DNA of 64,000 nucleotides from Blastocatellia bacterium (GTDB taxonomy: Bacteria; Acidobacteriota; Blastocatellia; HR10; J050), in assembly GCA_026985075.1 (NCBI GenBank), contig JALSQX010000053.1, forward strand, positions 218,773-282,772, read 5' to 3'. The stretch's first letter is position 1. Each line of letters begins with the position of its first letter. Below are positions 47,314 to 55,422 of this stretch, one piece after another. A program made the position numbers and the translations under genes. Under the pieces are notes generated by a model. It searched no databases, had not been told where the DNA came from, and saw only the letters and a program-made list of their open reading frames with translations.

Positions 47314-47366
47314 GCAACTAACCGTAAGGCGAGTGACAGCAACTTCGCTCGTAGAAGGAGGTCATT

Positions 47367-50300
47367 ATGATTCAGGACAGAAGATGGTTCATCGTTTCAC
47401 TGAAGGCGTTCATAGGGCTTGTCCTGAGTCTCGGGTTCGTTCTCCTCAGTGACGGCACGGCATGGGGACAAGCCTACACCTCATTGAAAGGAACAGTGAC
47501 CGATCCTACGGGCGCCGTCGTGTCCGGGGCTACGGTCACGCTCACCAATGTCAATACGGGAGTCAGTCGATCGACGACGACCGACGCGACTGGCACCTAT
47601 CAGTTCACCCAGGTTCCACCGGGGACGTATTCCGTTCGCGTGGAAGCCCCGGGGTTCAAGACCACGGTGCGAGAGCAGGTGGAACTGCTCGTGGCCACGC
47701 CGACCACGCTGAACATCGAACTGGAGGTCGGCGAAGTCACGGAAATCATCACCATTGAAGCGCCAGAGGCTCCGACCATCAACACCGTCGATGCCACTAT
47801 CGGGAATCCTTTCCGGGAAGAGGAGGTCAAGAGCCTGCCTTTCCTGGCGCGCAATCCGGTGAACATGCTCACGTTGCAACCGGGCGTGGTGTTCACCGGC
47901 GAATCGGACACCGATCTGCTGTTCATGGGGTCGGTCCAACAACTGGATGACCGCGAGGGCGTGGTCAACGGTGTGTTGGGCAATCAAACGAACATCACCG
48001 TGGATGGAGTGGACGCCAATGATTGGCAGAATCAGGCGGCGTTCACCAGCGCCCTGCCGGTGACGCTCGATTCGTTGCAGGAATTCCGCGTGATCACCAC
48101 CAATGCCAATGCCACCGAGGGGGTGGCCGCCGGAGCGCAGGTGGCGCTGGTCACCAAGAGTGGCTCGAACGAGTTCCACGGCAACCTGCGCTGGTATCAC
48201 CGGAATGATGCCACGGCGGCCAATGCCTTCTTCAACAATCAAGCCGGCTTGCCGGTTCCCAAACTCATTCGCAATATCGCCGGTGGGTCGTTGGGTGGTC
48301 GCATCATCAGAGATCGCGTCTTCTTCTTCGGCGATTACGAGACGCGGCGCGATCGCAGCGAGGATCTGGTGTTGCGCATTGTGCCCACCGAGCCGCTCAA
48401 ACGGGGCATTCTCACCTACGAGACGGTCACCGGCGAAATCGCCCAGCTCACGCCGGAACAGATTCGAGCGCTCGATCCCGCCGGCCTGGGCGTCAATCCG
48501 GCCATGCTCCAGTATATGAGCAACTTCCCTGTGGGAAATGATCCCTCACAGGGATTGGACGCCGGCTTGAACTTCATCGGCTTCCGGTTCAACGGTCCGA
48601 TCAACACCGACAACAATATCTGGACGGCACGATTCGATTTCAATCTCACCAAGGATGGTCGTCACACGGCCTTCTGGCGGGGCACGCTCGGCGACATCAA
48701 GCGCGACCTGTTGCCGGCGCAGTTCCCCGGTTTGCCCACCGCGGCGGTGTTGTTGAACAACAGCAAGGGGTTTGTGGCCGGATACACGGCGCAGTTCAGT
48801 CCCACGCTCATCAACACCTTCCGCTGGGGATTCACCCGTCTGGGAATCGCACAGAGTGGTCGTGATGGCGCCGAATTCGCCGTGCGCAGTTTCTCCACGC
48901 ACATCAACTACAATCGCGCGTTCGGGCGAAAGGTGCCCACGCACGAATTCAAGGATGATCTGACCTGGGTGCGCGGCGCGCACACCTTCCAGTTCGGCGC
49001 CACGGTGCGCATCATTCGCAACGATCGGTTCACCAAGGCCATTTCCTTCCCCGAATACTTCGTCAACAACGGGTTCTGCCTGGATCTCTGTCGCGATGCC
49101 GTCAGAGCGCTTCGCGCCGACGACGACCCGAACAATGATCCCGCCGATCCCACGGCCTTCACGCGCGCCTTCATGATGTTGACCGGATCGATCACCCAGG
49201 TGGATGCCAGCTTCTTCGTCGATCCCAAGACGCTCAGCTTCCTGCCCGCTGGAAGTCCGCAGGCGCGCGAATTCGCCTCGAACCACTTCGAGGGATACGC
49301 CCAGGACTCCTGGCGCATTCGACCGAACGTGACGCTGACGTTCGGCGTCCGCTACAGCTACTTCTCGCCCATCTGGGAGACGAGCGGCGCTCAGGTCCGT
49401 CCGACGTTCGATCTCCGCGAGTGGTGGAATCTCCGACAACAAGACATGCTGGCTGGCATTCCATCGGATGCTTCGCCGCTGCTCCGATTCGAGCTGGCTG
49501 GCAAGGAGAACGGCAAGCCCGCCTGGTGGAGACCGGACAAGAACAACGTCGCTCCGCGCATCGCCATCGCCTGGAGTCCGGGATTTGATCGGGGCATTGG
49601 CAAGATCCTGTTCGGCGGTCCGGGTCGGAGCTCCATCCGCGCCGGATTCGGCGTGTTCTACTATCGGATGGGCGGCGCTATTGCCGTGGATACGGACGTG
49701 AACGGGTCGCCAGGACTGGCCAACAGTCTGATCAACTCGGCGGGCACGTTCAGTCTGGCCACGGCGCCGCGCTTCTCGGGCACCTGTGGGCCGAACGGAT
49801 GCTCGGGCTTGCCACCGCTGGATCAATTCTTGCCCATTCCCACGACGGCCAGCTTCCCGCACACGCCGGTGCCCAACTTCAGCAACGTGGGATTCATCGT
49901 GGACACCAACCTCGTTCATCCTTACTCGATGAACGTCAATTTCTCGATTCAGCGGGAACTGCCCGGGTCCATCACCGTGGATGTGGCTTACGTGGGGACG
50001 TTCGGTCGGAAGCTCCTCACCAAGACCGATTTCTCCCAGTACTACGGATTCTTCACCGATCCCACTTCGGGCATGAACCTGTGGCAGGCCTACAATCAGA
50101 TTGTCGATCTCATCGGGCCCGATCCGTTCAATCCGGCCATCGATCCCTTCGATCCGCAAGCGCTGGCGGCCATTCCGCCCATTCCGTTCTTCGAGAACCT
50201 GATGCCCAATCTGCCCAACTACATGGCTCAGGTGTTCGGGCTGGACTTCCTGGCCAATTTGACGCCCACGCAAGCCTTCTACACCACGGTGGCGTTGTTC

Positions 50301-51245
50301 GCGCCGTCCTGGTCCGATCCGTTGTTCTTCGCCATCGACACGCCGCCGCGCGATGTGGGCATCAGCCCGTGGAGCACGGCCATCGATCCCGAGCAGGATG
50401 GGGGCGTGCTCTTCCAACCGCAGTTCCAGGCGCTCCCCGGATGGATCAACTGGGGTTCATCGACGTTCCACAGCCTGCAGATCTCCATCCGACGCAATAT
50501 TGGCAGCAGCCTGTTCGGCATCAACTACGTCCTGTCCAAATCGATTGACAATGGTTCGGTGCCCGAAAACGGCGATCTGTTCACCGGACTGGGTTCGTTC
50601 AATGGTCAGATCCCCAATCCCTTCCTGCCCGGCGCGCATCGAGCCGTTTCCGACTTCGACATCCGCCACAACTTCAACGCGCACTGGGTGGTGGATCTGC
50701 CGTTTGGCCACGGCCACAGGCTGGGCGGACAGGTTCGTCGAGCGCTGGATTATCTCATCGGCGGATGGCAGATCGTCGGCGCCTGGCGGTGGCGTTCGGG
50801 ATTCCCGCTGAGCCCGGGCAATGGATTCAACTTCCCCACCAACTTCTTCCTCACCGGTCCATCGACGGTGACCGGGAAGATCGCATCCAAAGTCACCCGG
50901 AACGATCCCAACGGCGTTCCCAATCTGTTCAGCAATCCCGACGCCGTCCGCTCGCGGCTCCAGTTCACCCGACCGGGCGAAGTGGGATCGCGAAACATCG
51001 TGCGCTCGGACGACTTCGTCACCGTCGATCTGGGCATCAACAAGAGCTTCCGCATGCCGTGGAACGAGAACCATCGGTTGCAGTTCCGCTGGACGGCATT
51101 CAACGTGTTCAACAATGTGAATTTCGACACCACCAACATCGACTTCGATATCGAATCGCAAGCGACGTTCGGACGCATCTTCTCGACGGCCGGCCCACGC
51201 GGTGGCGCTCGTGAGATGCAGTTTGTGTTGCGCTACGAGTTCTAG
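47367..51245 (+). CDS. TonB-dependent outer-membrane protein with carboxypeptidase-regulatory domain (Oar-like), paralogue 1
   Basis: This is a 1292-residue protein. The start ATG has a perfect AAGGAGG site. The signal peptide is FIGLVLSLGFVLLSDGTAWGQA. Residues about 36-115 are a carboxypeptidase-regulatory-like Ig domain (SLKGTVTDPTGAVVSGATVTLTNVNTGVSRSTTTDATGTYQFTQVPPGTYSVRVEAPGFKT). A plug-like region follows (VKSLPFLARNPVNMLTLQPGV; NITVDGVDANDWQN; TLDSLQEFRVITTNANATEG; SGSNEFHGNLRWYHRN), then a large beta-barrel ending in FVLRYEF with the C-terminal Phe used for outer-membrane insertion. It probably takes up or binds large polymers. The substrate is unknown. It is transcribed alone from a sigma-54 promoter and ends in a strong hairpin. 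Confidence 0.9.
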   Translation: MIQDRRWFIVSLKAFIGLVLSLGFVLLSDGTAWGQAYTSLKGTVTDPTGAVVSGATVTLTNVNTGVSRSTTTDATGTYQFTQVPPGTYSVRVEAPGFKTTVREQVELLVATPTTLNIELEVGEVTEIITIEAPEAPTINTVDATIGNPFREEEVKSLPFLARNPVNMLTLQPGVVFTGESDTDLLFMGSVQQLDDREGVVNGVLGNQTNITVDGVDANDWQNQAAFTSALPVTLDSLQEFRVITTNANATEGVAAGAQVALVTKSGSNEFHGNLRWYHRNDATAANAFFNNQAGLPVPKLIRNIAGGSLGGRIIRDRVFFFGDYETRRDRSEDLVLRIVPTEPLKRGILTYETVTGEIAQLTPEQIRALDPAGLGVNPAMLQYMSNFPVGNDPSQGLDAGLNFIGFRFNGPINTDNNIWTARFDFNLTKDGRHTAFWRGTLGDIKRDLLPAQFPGLPTAAVLLNNSKGFVAGYTAQFSPTLINTFRWGFTRLGIAQSGRDGAEFAVRSFSTHINYNRAFGRKVPTHEFKDDLTWVRGAHTFQFGATVRIIRNDRFTKAISFPEYFVNNGFCLDLCRDAVRALRADDDPNNDPADPTAFTRAFMMLTGSITQVDASFFVDPKTLSFLPAGSPQAREFASNHFEGYAQDSWRIRPNVTLTFGVRYSYFSPIWETSGAQVRPTFDLREWWNLRQQDMLAGIPSDASPLLRFELAGKENGKPAWWRPDKNNVAPRIAIAWSPGFDRGIGKILFGGPGRSSIRAGFGVFYYRMGGAIAVDTDVNGSPGLANSLINSAGTFSLATAPRFSGTCGPNGCSGLPPLDQFLPIPTTASFPHTPVPNFSNVGFIVDTNLVHPYSMNVNFSIQRELPGSITVDVAYVGTFGRKLLTKTDFSQYYGFFTDPTSGMNLWQAYNQIVDLIGPDPFNPAIDPFDPQALAAIPPIPFFENLMPNLPNYMAQVFGLDFLANLTPTQAFYTTVALFAPSWSDPLFFAIDTPPRDVGISPWSTAIDPEQDGGVLFQPQFQALPGWINWGSSTFHSLQISIRRNIGSSLFGINYVLSKSIDNGSVPENGDLFTGLGSFNGQIPNPFLPGAHRAVSDFDIRHNFNAHWVVDLPFGHGHRLGGQVRRALDYLIGGWQIVGAWRWRSGFPLSPGNGFNFPTNFFLTGPSTVTGKIASKVTRNDPNGVPNLFSNPDAVRSRLQFTRPGEVGSRNIVRSDDFVTVDLGINKSFRMPWNENHRLQFRWTAFNVFNNVNFDTTNIDFDIESQATFGRIFSTAGPRGGAREMQFVLRYEF

Positions 51246-51267
51246 GCCGGTTTCATCATCTGAGACG

Positions 51268-51310
51268 ACGCGCGTTCCCGAACGACGAGTTCGCTCGGGA
51301 GCGCGCGTCG
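51268..51310 (+). terminator. Hairpin after the first TonB gene
   Basis: GACGCGCGTTCCCGA (51,268-51,282) pairs with TCGGGAGCGCGCGTC (51,296-51,310) almost perfectly, a 15-bp stem. No U-run follows. It may terminate or stabilise the mRNA end. Confidence 0.6.
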
Positions 51311-51358
51311 CTCACCGCCATTGGCCGCCTCCAGTGGCTCCCGCTGCCTCTTGCTCCA

Positions 51359-51393
51359 TCCAAATTTTTGGACACTTATCCGAAAAAATGGAA
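51359..51393 (+). promoter_or_regulatory. Tandem dyads upstream of the second TonB gene (putative enhancer site)
   Basis: TCCAAATTTTTGGA (51,359-51,372) and TCCGAAAAAATGGAA (51,379-51,393) begin 20 bases apart. They align base for base in register with 47,186-47,220. The distance from the first TCC to the promoter GG is 114 bases here and 113 in the first locus. Confidence 0.68.
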
Positions 51394-51471
51394 GCCTCCC
51401 CCTACCGATGAATGAGGACGTCGGGATTTAACTCCTTTGGCCTACGGTTGTTAAGCGTTTTTTGAATACTC

Positions 51472-51487
51472 TGGTACGGGATTTGCG
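51472..51487 (+). promoter_or_regulatory. Sigma-54 promoter of the second TonB-dependent gene
   Basis: TGGTACGGGATTTGCG with GG at 51,473-51,474 and GC at 51,485-51,486, ten bases apart. Transcription would start near 51,498, 37 bases before the ATG. Confidence 0.74.
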
Positions 51488-51534
51488 TGAGCCACACTTC
51501 ACAACTCATCAACCCAATAGGAGGATCATAATAT

Positions 51535-54500
51535 ATGACTCAGCATCAGCGAGGCTGTTTTTTCTCTCGGCTCGTCCTCGGCGTCATGCTGCTCCTGATG
51601 AGCAGTGGTGTGGTCTGGGGACAAGCGCACACGTCGCTCTCGGGCGTGGTGACCGACCCAACGGGGAGCGTCGTGGTGGGAGCGACGGTCATTTTGACCG
51701 ATGTACGAACGGGAGCGACGCGGACGGCGACCACCAATCAGGATGGCGCGTTCGAGTTCCCCCAACTCCGGCCAGGCATCTATCGCGTGCGCGTGGAGAT
51801 GCAGGGATTCAAGAGCATCGTCCAGGATAACCTCCAACTCCTGGTCAATACGCCGACCAAACTCGATCTGCAGTTTGAGGAAGTCGGCGAGATCGTGGAA
51901 ACAGTGGAAGTCACCGGAGAGGTCATCGTGAACACTTCGGACGCCTCGGTGGGCAACAGTTTCAGCGAAGTGCAGGTTCGCGAACTTCCTTTGCTGACCC
52001 GCAATGTCGTGCAATTGCTGAGCCTGCAGCCGGGCGTCAACCAATCGGGTCAGGTTCTGGGCGCCCGCGAAGACCAGAATAACGTCACCCTGGACGGCGT
52101 AGACGTCAATGATCAGCAGAATCCCGGAGCATTCGAGAGCGTGCTTCCCATTCCGCTCGACTCGGTGCAAGAGTTCCGGGTGACCACCGTGGGGGTGAAC
52201 GCCGATCAAGGGCGCTCCAGCGGCGGACAGGTGGCCCTGGTCACCAAGAGCGGCACTAACGAGTTTCACGGGGCCGTCTATTGGTTTCATCGGAACACGG
52301 TCACGGCGGCCAATCGCTGGTTCAACAATGCCAACGGAATCGAGCGCGAGGCCCTCATCCGCAATCAGTTCGGCGTGGCCGTCGGCGGCCCCATCGTGAA
52401 GGATCGCGCCTTCTTCTTCGTCAACTTCGAGGGACGCCGCGACGCCAGCGGCGCAGCGCAGACGCGCGCCGTCCCCACCGAAGCCATGAAGCGGGGGATT
52501 CTGACCTTCAGGACCAATGACGGAGCCATTCGCACGTTGACGCCGGAGGAGCTGGCCATGGTCGATCCGCTGGGCATTGGAGCGAGTCCGGCGATGTTGC
52601 AACTCTTCGGGCGGTATCCGGTGGGCAACGATCCCGATCTGGGTCTGGATCGCGGTTTGAATTTCACCGGCTTTCGCTTCAACGCGCCCTTCTCCATCGA
52701 CCGCAAAGCCTATGTGGCGCGCTTCGACTTCAATCTCACCCGGGATGGTCGCCACAGCGTGTACTGGCGAGGGACGCTCGCCGACAACAATGATGACAAC
52801 AAACTGGCTCCCTTCCCCGGGCAGCCGGCGGAATCCAATGTGCTGAACAACAGCCGCGGCTTCTCCACCACCTACACGGCGGCGTTTCGGCCCACGCTGG
52901 TCAACACGTTCACCTGGGGCTTCACGCGCCAGGGGATCGAGAGCACGGGGCGCGGCGGCAACGTCCTGTTCGTGCGCAGTCTGGATCAACCCGATTACTC
53001 GGGGGTGAGTCCGGCACGGCCATTCGGTCGCAAGGTGCCGGTCCACAACATCATCGACAACCTGACTTACATCCGCGGAAACCATACCATTCAAACGGGC
53101 ATCAATTTCCGGTTCATCCGGAATGACCGGTTCTCTTTCCAGGATTCGTTTGCGCGATTCATCATCAACAACGGCGCGTTGTTCGGATTGGGCAGCGAGA
53201 TCGTGGACCGCATCAATGCCTTCATTCAGGAGAAGGAAGGAAATCCCGATCTGGCCATTGAAGGCACGTCCAATCAGACGCCGGTGATCCGCGCCAGCAT
53301 GGCTCTGCTGGGGACGATCAGCGATGTGGATTTCACCGTGCAGTTCGATAAGAATGGGAATCCCTTGCCACTGGGGGCCTCGCAGGATCGCGAATTCGCC
53401 GCCAACGAGTACGAATTCTACGTCCAGGATTCCTGGCGCGTGCGGCCCAATCTCACCATCAACTGGGGAATCCGTTACGGGTACTTCGAGCCGCCTTACG
53501 AGACGACGGGATTTCAGGTTTCGCCCACTCGCGACCTGGATGACTTCTTCTTCGAGCGATACAGTAACGGACTGCAAGGCATTCCCAGCAACCGGAATAC
53601 CATGCTCACCTACGATCTGAACGGGAAAGTGAACGGCAAGGATAGCTGGTACCGGCCCGACTGGAACGATCTGGCGCCGCGATTCTCGTTCGCCTGGAGT
53701 CCCAACTTCAAGAACGGCGTGCTGGCGCGACTCCTGGGCAGCGAGGGGAAATCCGTGTTTCGCGGTGGGTTCGCCATCGTCTATGATCGCCTCGCCGGTC
53801 AATTGATCGTTCAGTTCGACCGCATCGGATCGATTGGCGTGGCCACCGATGTGGGCTTCCCCGACACGTTCGATTTCGAGACGGCGCCGCGATTCAACGG
53901 GAGCTTCCCGGCGCTGCCGGAAGCGCCGCCCGGTGGCTTCCCCAACACGCCGCCGGTGAACTTCGCCGTGATCAACAGCACGCTGGGCATCAATCAGAAT
54001 CTGCGCTCGCCCTACTCGTACACGGTCAATTTCTCTTACGCTCGCGAAGTCGCCCGCGACATCACGGTGGAGATCGGCTATGCGGGACGCTTTGGCCGAA
54101 AACTGCCCGCGCAGCTGGATATCTCGTCGCCGCTCATTCATCTGGTCGATCCGGCGTCCGGTCAGACCTGGGTTGACGCTGCCGGCATCATTCGCGACCT
54201 GTGGAACTCCGGCGTGCGGCAACCGGACATCGAGGCCAATCCCGGGATTGTGCCGACCATCCCCTATGCCGAGAACATGTTTCCCGATCTGAAAGATTTC
54301 TTCATTCCCGGATCGGCCTCGGCCAATCTCGCCTGGGTGATGCAGTTCATCCCCGAGAGCGAGGGCGACATCCTCCACTTCCTGGATCGCACCCTGTGCA
54401 TCGCCAAGTTCGGGTGCCATACGTTCTTCGCCCTGCAGAACAGCAGCATGCCCACCTGGTTCAATGCCGGCTTCTCCACGTACCACTCCATGCTGCTCAC

Positions 54501-55233
54501 GGTGCGCAAGCGGTTCAGCCAGGGGCTTCAGTTCGATTTCAACTATACTTGGGCTCACTCGACGGATAATGAATCGACGGCGGTCACCAACGTCGCTCAA
54601 TTCGGCGGCGTCATCCTGGACGCCTTCAATACCAAGGCGTCGCGGGCGCCGTCGGATTTTGACATTCGGCAGCAGTTCAACGCCAACTTCCTCTGGGAAC
54701 TCCCCATCGGACATAATCGCTCGTTCTTGAGCGACATTCCGTCCTGGGCTAATTATGTTCTCGGCGGTTGGCAACTCTCTGGCATCGTCCGTTACCAGAC
54801 GGGCCTGCCGAGCGACGTGGGCACCGGATTCAACTTCGCCACCAACTACTTCCTGACCGGAAACGGCGTGCCCCTGGGTCCGGTCAAGACGAAGGTGGGC
54901 ATCAATAACGATGGGAATCCGGGCATCTTCCCCGACAAGGATGCGGCGCGACGCAACTTCCGCACTCAGCGGGCGGGCGAAACGGGGCCGCGCAATATCC
55001 TTCGGTTGGATGATTTCTTCAACGTCGATCTGGGTATCCTGAAGAACATCCCCATGCCCTGGGAAGGCCATCGATTGCAGTTCCGGTTCGAGATGTTCAA
55101 CGCCTTCAACAACGTGAACTTCGACGGGAACAGCGTCAGTCTCCAACCCTTCGATGTGCCGGCCCGGTTCGGCGAATTCAGCGATACCTTCGATCCACGG
55201 GTCATTCAATTCGCGCTGCGGTACGAATTTTGA
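51535..55233 (+). CDS. TonB-dependent outer-membrane protein with carboxypeptidase-regulatory domain (Oar-like), paralogue 2
   Basis: This is a 1232-residue protein with the same layout as the preceding gene. The signal peptide is SRLVLGVMLLLMSSGVVWGQA. The regulatory-like domain is SLSGVVTDPTGSVVVGATVILTDVRTGATRTATTNQDGAFEFPQLRPGIYRVRVEMQGFKS. The plug region is VRELPLLTRNVVQLLSLQPGV; NVTLDGVDVNDQQN; PLDSVQEFRVTTVGVNADQGRSSGGQVALVTKSGTNEFHG. The barrel ends QFALRYEF. Shared phrases throughout (FDFNLTRDGRHSVYWRGTLAD; GRKVPVHNIIDNLTYIRGNHTIQ) show recent common ancestry with paralogue 1. It has a GGAGG site before ATG 51,535. The pair shares promoter type and upstream dyads, so they are probably induced together for uptake of an unknown large substrate. 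Confidence 0.9.
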   Translation: MTQHQRGCFFSRLVLGVMLLLMSSGVVWGQAHTSLSGVVTDPTGSVVVGATVILTDVRTGATRTATTNQDGAFEFPQLRPGIYRVRVEMQGFKSIVQDNLQLLVNTPTKLDLQFEEVGEIVETVEVTGEVIVNTSDASVGNSFSEVQVRELPLLTRNVVQLLSLQPGVNQSGQVLGAREDQNNVTLDGVDVNDQQNPGAFESVLPIPLDSVQEFRVTTVGVNADQGRSSGGQVALVTKSGTNEFHGAVYWFHRNTVTAANRWFNNANGIEREALIRNQFGVAVGGPIVKDRAFFFVNFEGRRDASGAAQTRAVPTEAMKRGILTFRTNDGAIRTLTPEELAMVDPLGIGASPAMLQLFGRYPVGNDPDLGLDRGLNFTGFRFNAPFSIDRKAYVARFDFNLTRDGRHSVYWRGTLADNNDDNKLAPFPGQPAESNVLNNSRGFSTTYTAAFRPTLVNTFTWGFTRQGIESTGRGGNVLFVRSLDQPDYSGVSPARPFGRKVPVHNIIDNLTYIRGNHTIQTGINFRFIRNDRFSFQDSFARFIINNGALFGLGSEIVDRINAFIQEKEGNPDLAIEGTSNQTPVIRASMALLGTISDVDFTVQFDKNGNPLPLGASQDREFAANEYEFYVQDSWRVRPNLTINWGIRYGYFEPPYETTGFQVSPTRDLDDFFFERYSNGLQGIPSNRNTMLTYDLNGKVNGKDSWYRPDWNDLAPRFSFAWSPNFKNGVLARLLGSEGKSVFRGGFAIVYDRLAGQLIVQFDRIGSIGVATDVGFPDTFDFETAPRFNGSFPALPEAPPGGFPNTPPVNFAVINSTLGINQNLRSPYSYTVNFSYAREVARDITVEIGYAGRFGRKLPAQLDISSPLIHLVDPASGQTWVDAAGIIRDLWNSGVRQPDIEANPGIVPTIPYAENMFPDLKDFFIPGSASANLAWVMQFIPESEGDILHFLDRTLCIAKFGCHTFFALQNSSMPTWFNAGFSTYHSMLLTVRKRFSQGLQFDFNYTWAHSTDNESTAVTNVAQFGGVILDAFNTKASRAPSDFDIRQQFNANFLWELPIGHNRSFLSDIPSWANYVLGGWQLSGIVRYQTGLPSDVGTGFNFATNYFLTGNGVPLGPVKTKVGINNDGNPGIFPDKDAARRNFRTQRAGETGPRNILRLDDFFNVDLGILKNIPMPWEGHRLQFRFEMFNAFNNVNFDGNSVSLQPFDVPARFGEFSDTFDPRVIQFALRYEF

Positions 55234-55254
55234 TCGTTCGAGCGCATGAACCGT

Positions 55255-55286
55255 TCGGCGCTCCCGGTTCCGGTCGGGAGCGCCGA
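55255..55286 (+). terminator. Strong hairpin after the second TonB gene
   Basis: TCGGCGCTCCCG (55,255-55,266) pairs perfectly with CGGGAGCGCCGA (55,275-55,286) around an eight-base loop. A CTCCTTT run follows shortly. This is a likely transcription terminator. Confidence 0.72.
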
Positions 55287-55381
55287 CGCTCCTTTCCACA
55301 GCGTCCATCTCCCGCAACCCAATAACCCAGCGGCTCGCTCTCGACAGGAGGTTTCGGTTCTTCTCACTCGCCTCATTCCAT

Positions 55382-55410
55382 TTGACAGCCCAAACGATCA
55401 ATGCTACAAG
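55382..55410 (+). promoter_or_regulatory. Promoter of the hydantoinase-A-like gene
   Basis: TTGACA (55,382-55,387), 17 bases and TACAAG (55,405-55,410). Transcription near 55,417 leaves a leader of about six bases before ATG 55,423. Confidence 0.6.
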
Positions 55411-55422
55411 CTAGGGCCAACG

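Noticed and set aside
51526-55401. Very long antisense frame opposite the second TonB gene (1291 codons), and similar ones opposite the first TonB gene, dnaE, FG-GAP and kinase genes
   Set aside because: They mirror the codon bias of the true genes in high-GC DNA, contain no recognisable domain and lack ribosome sites. The sense frames carry clear motifs.
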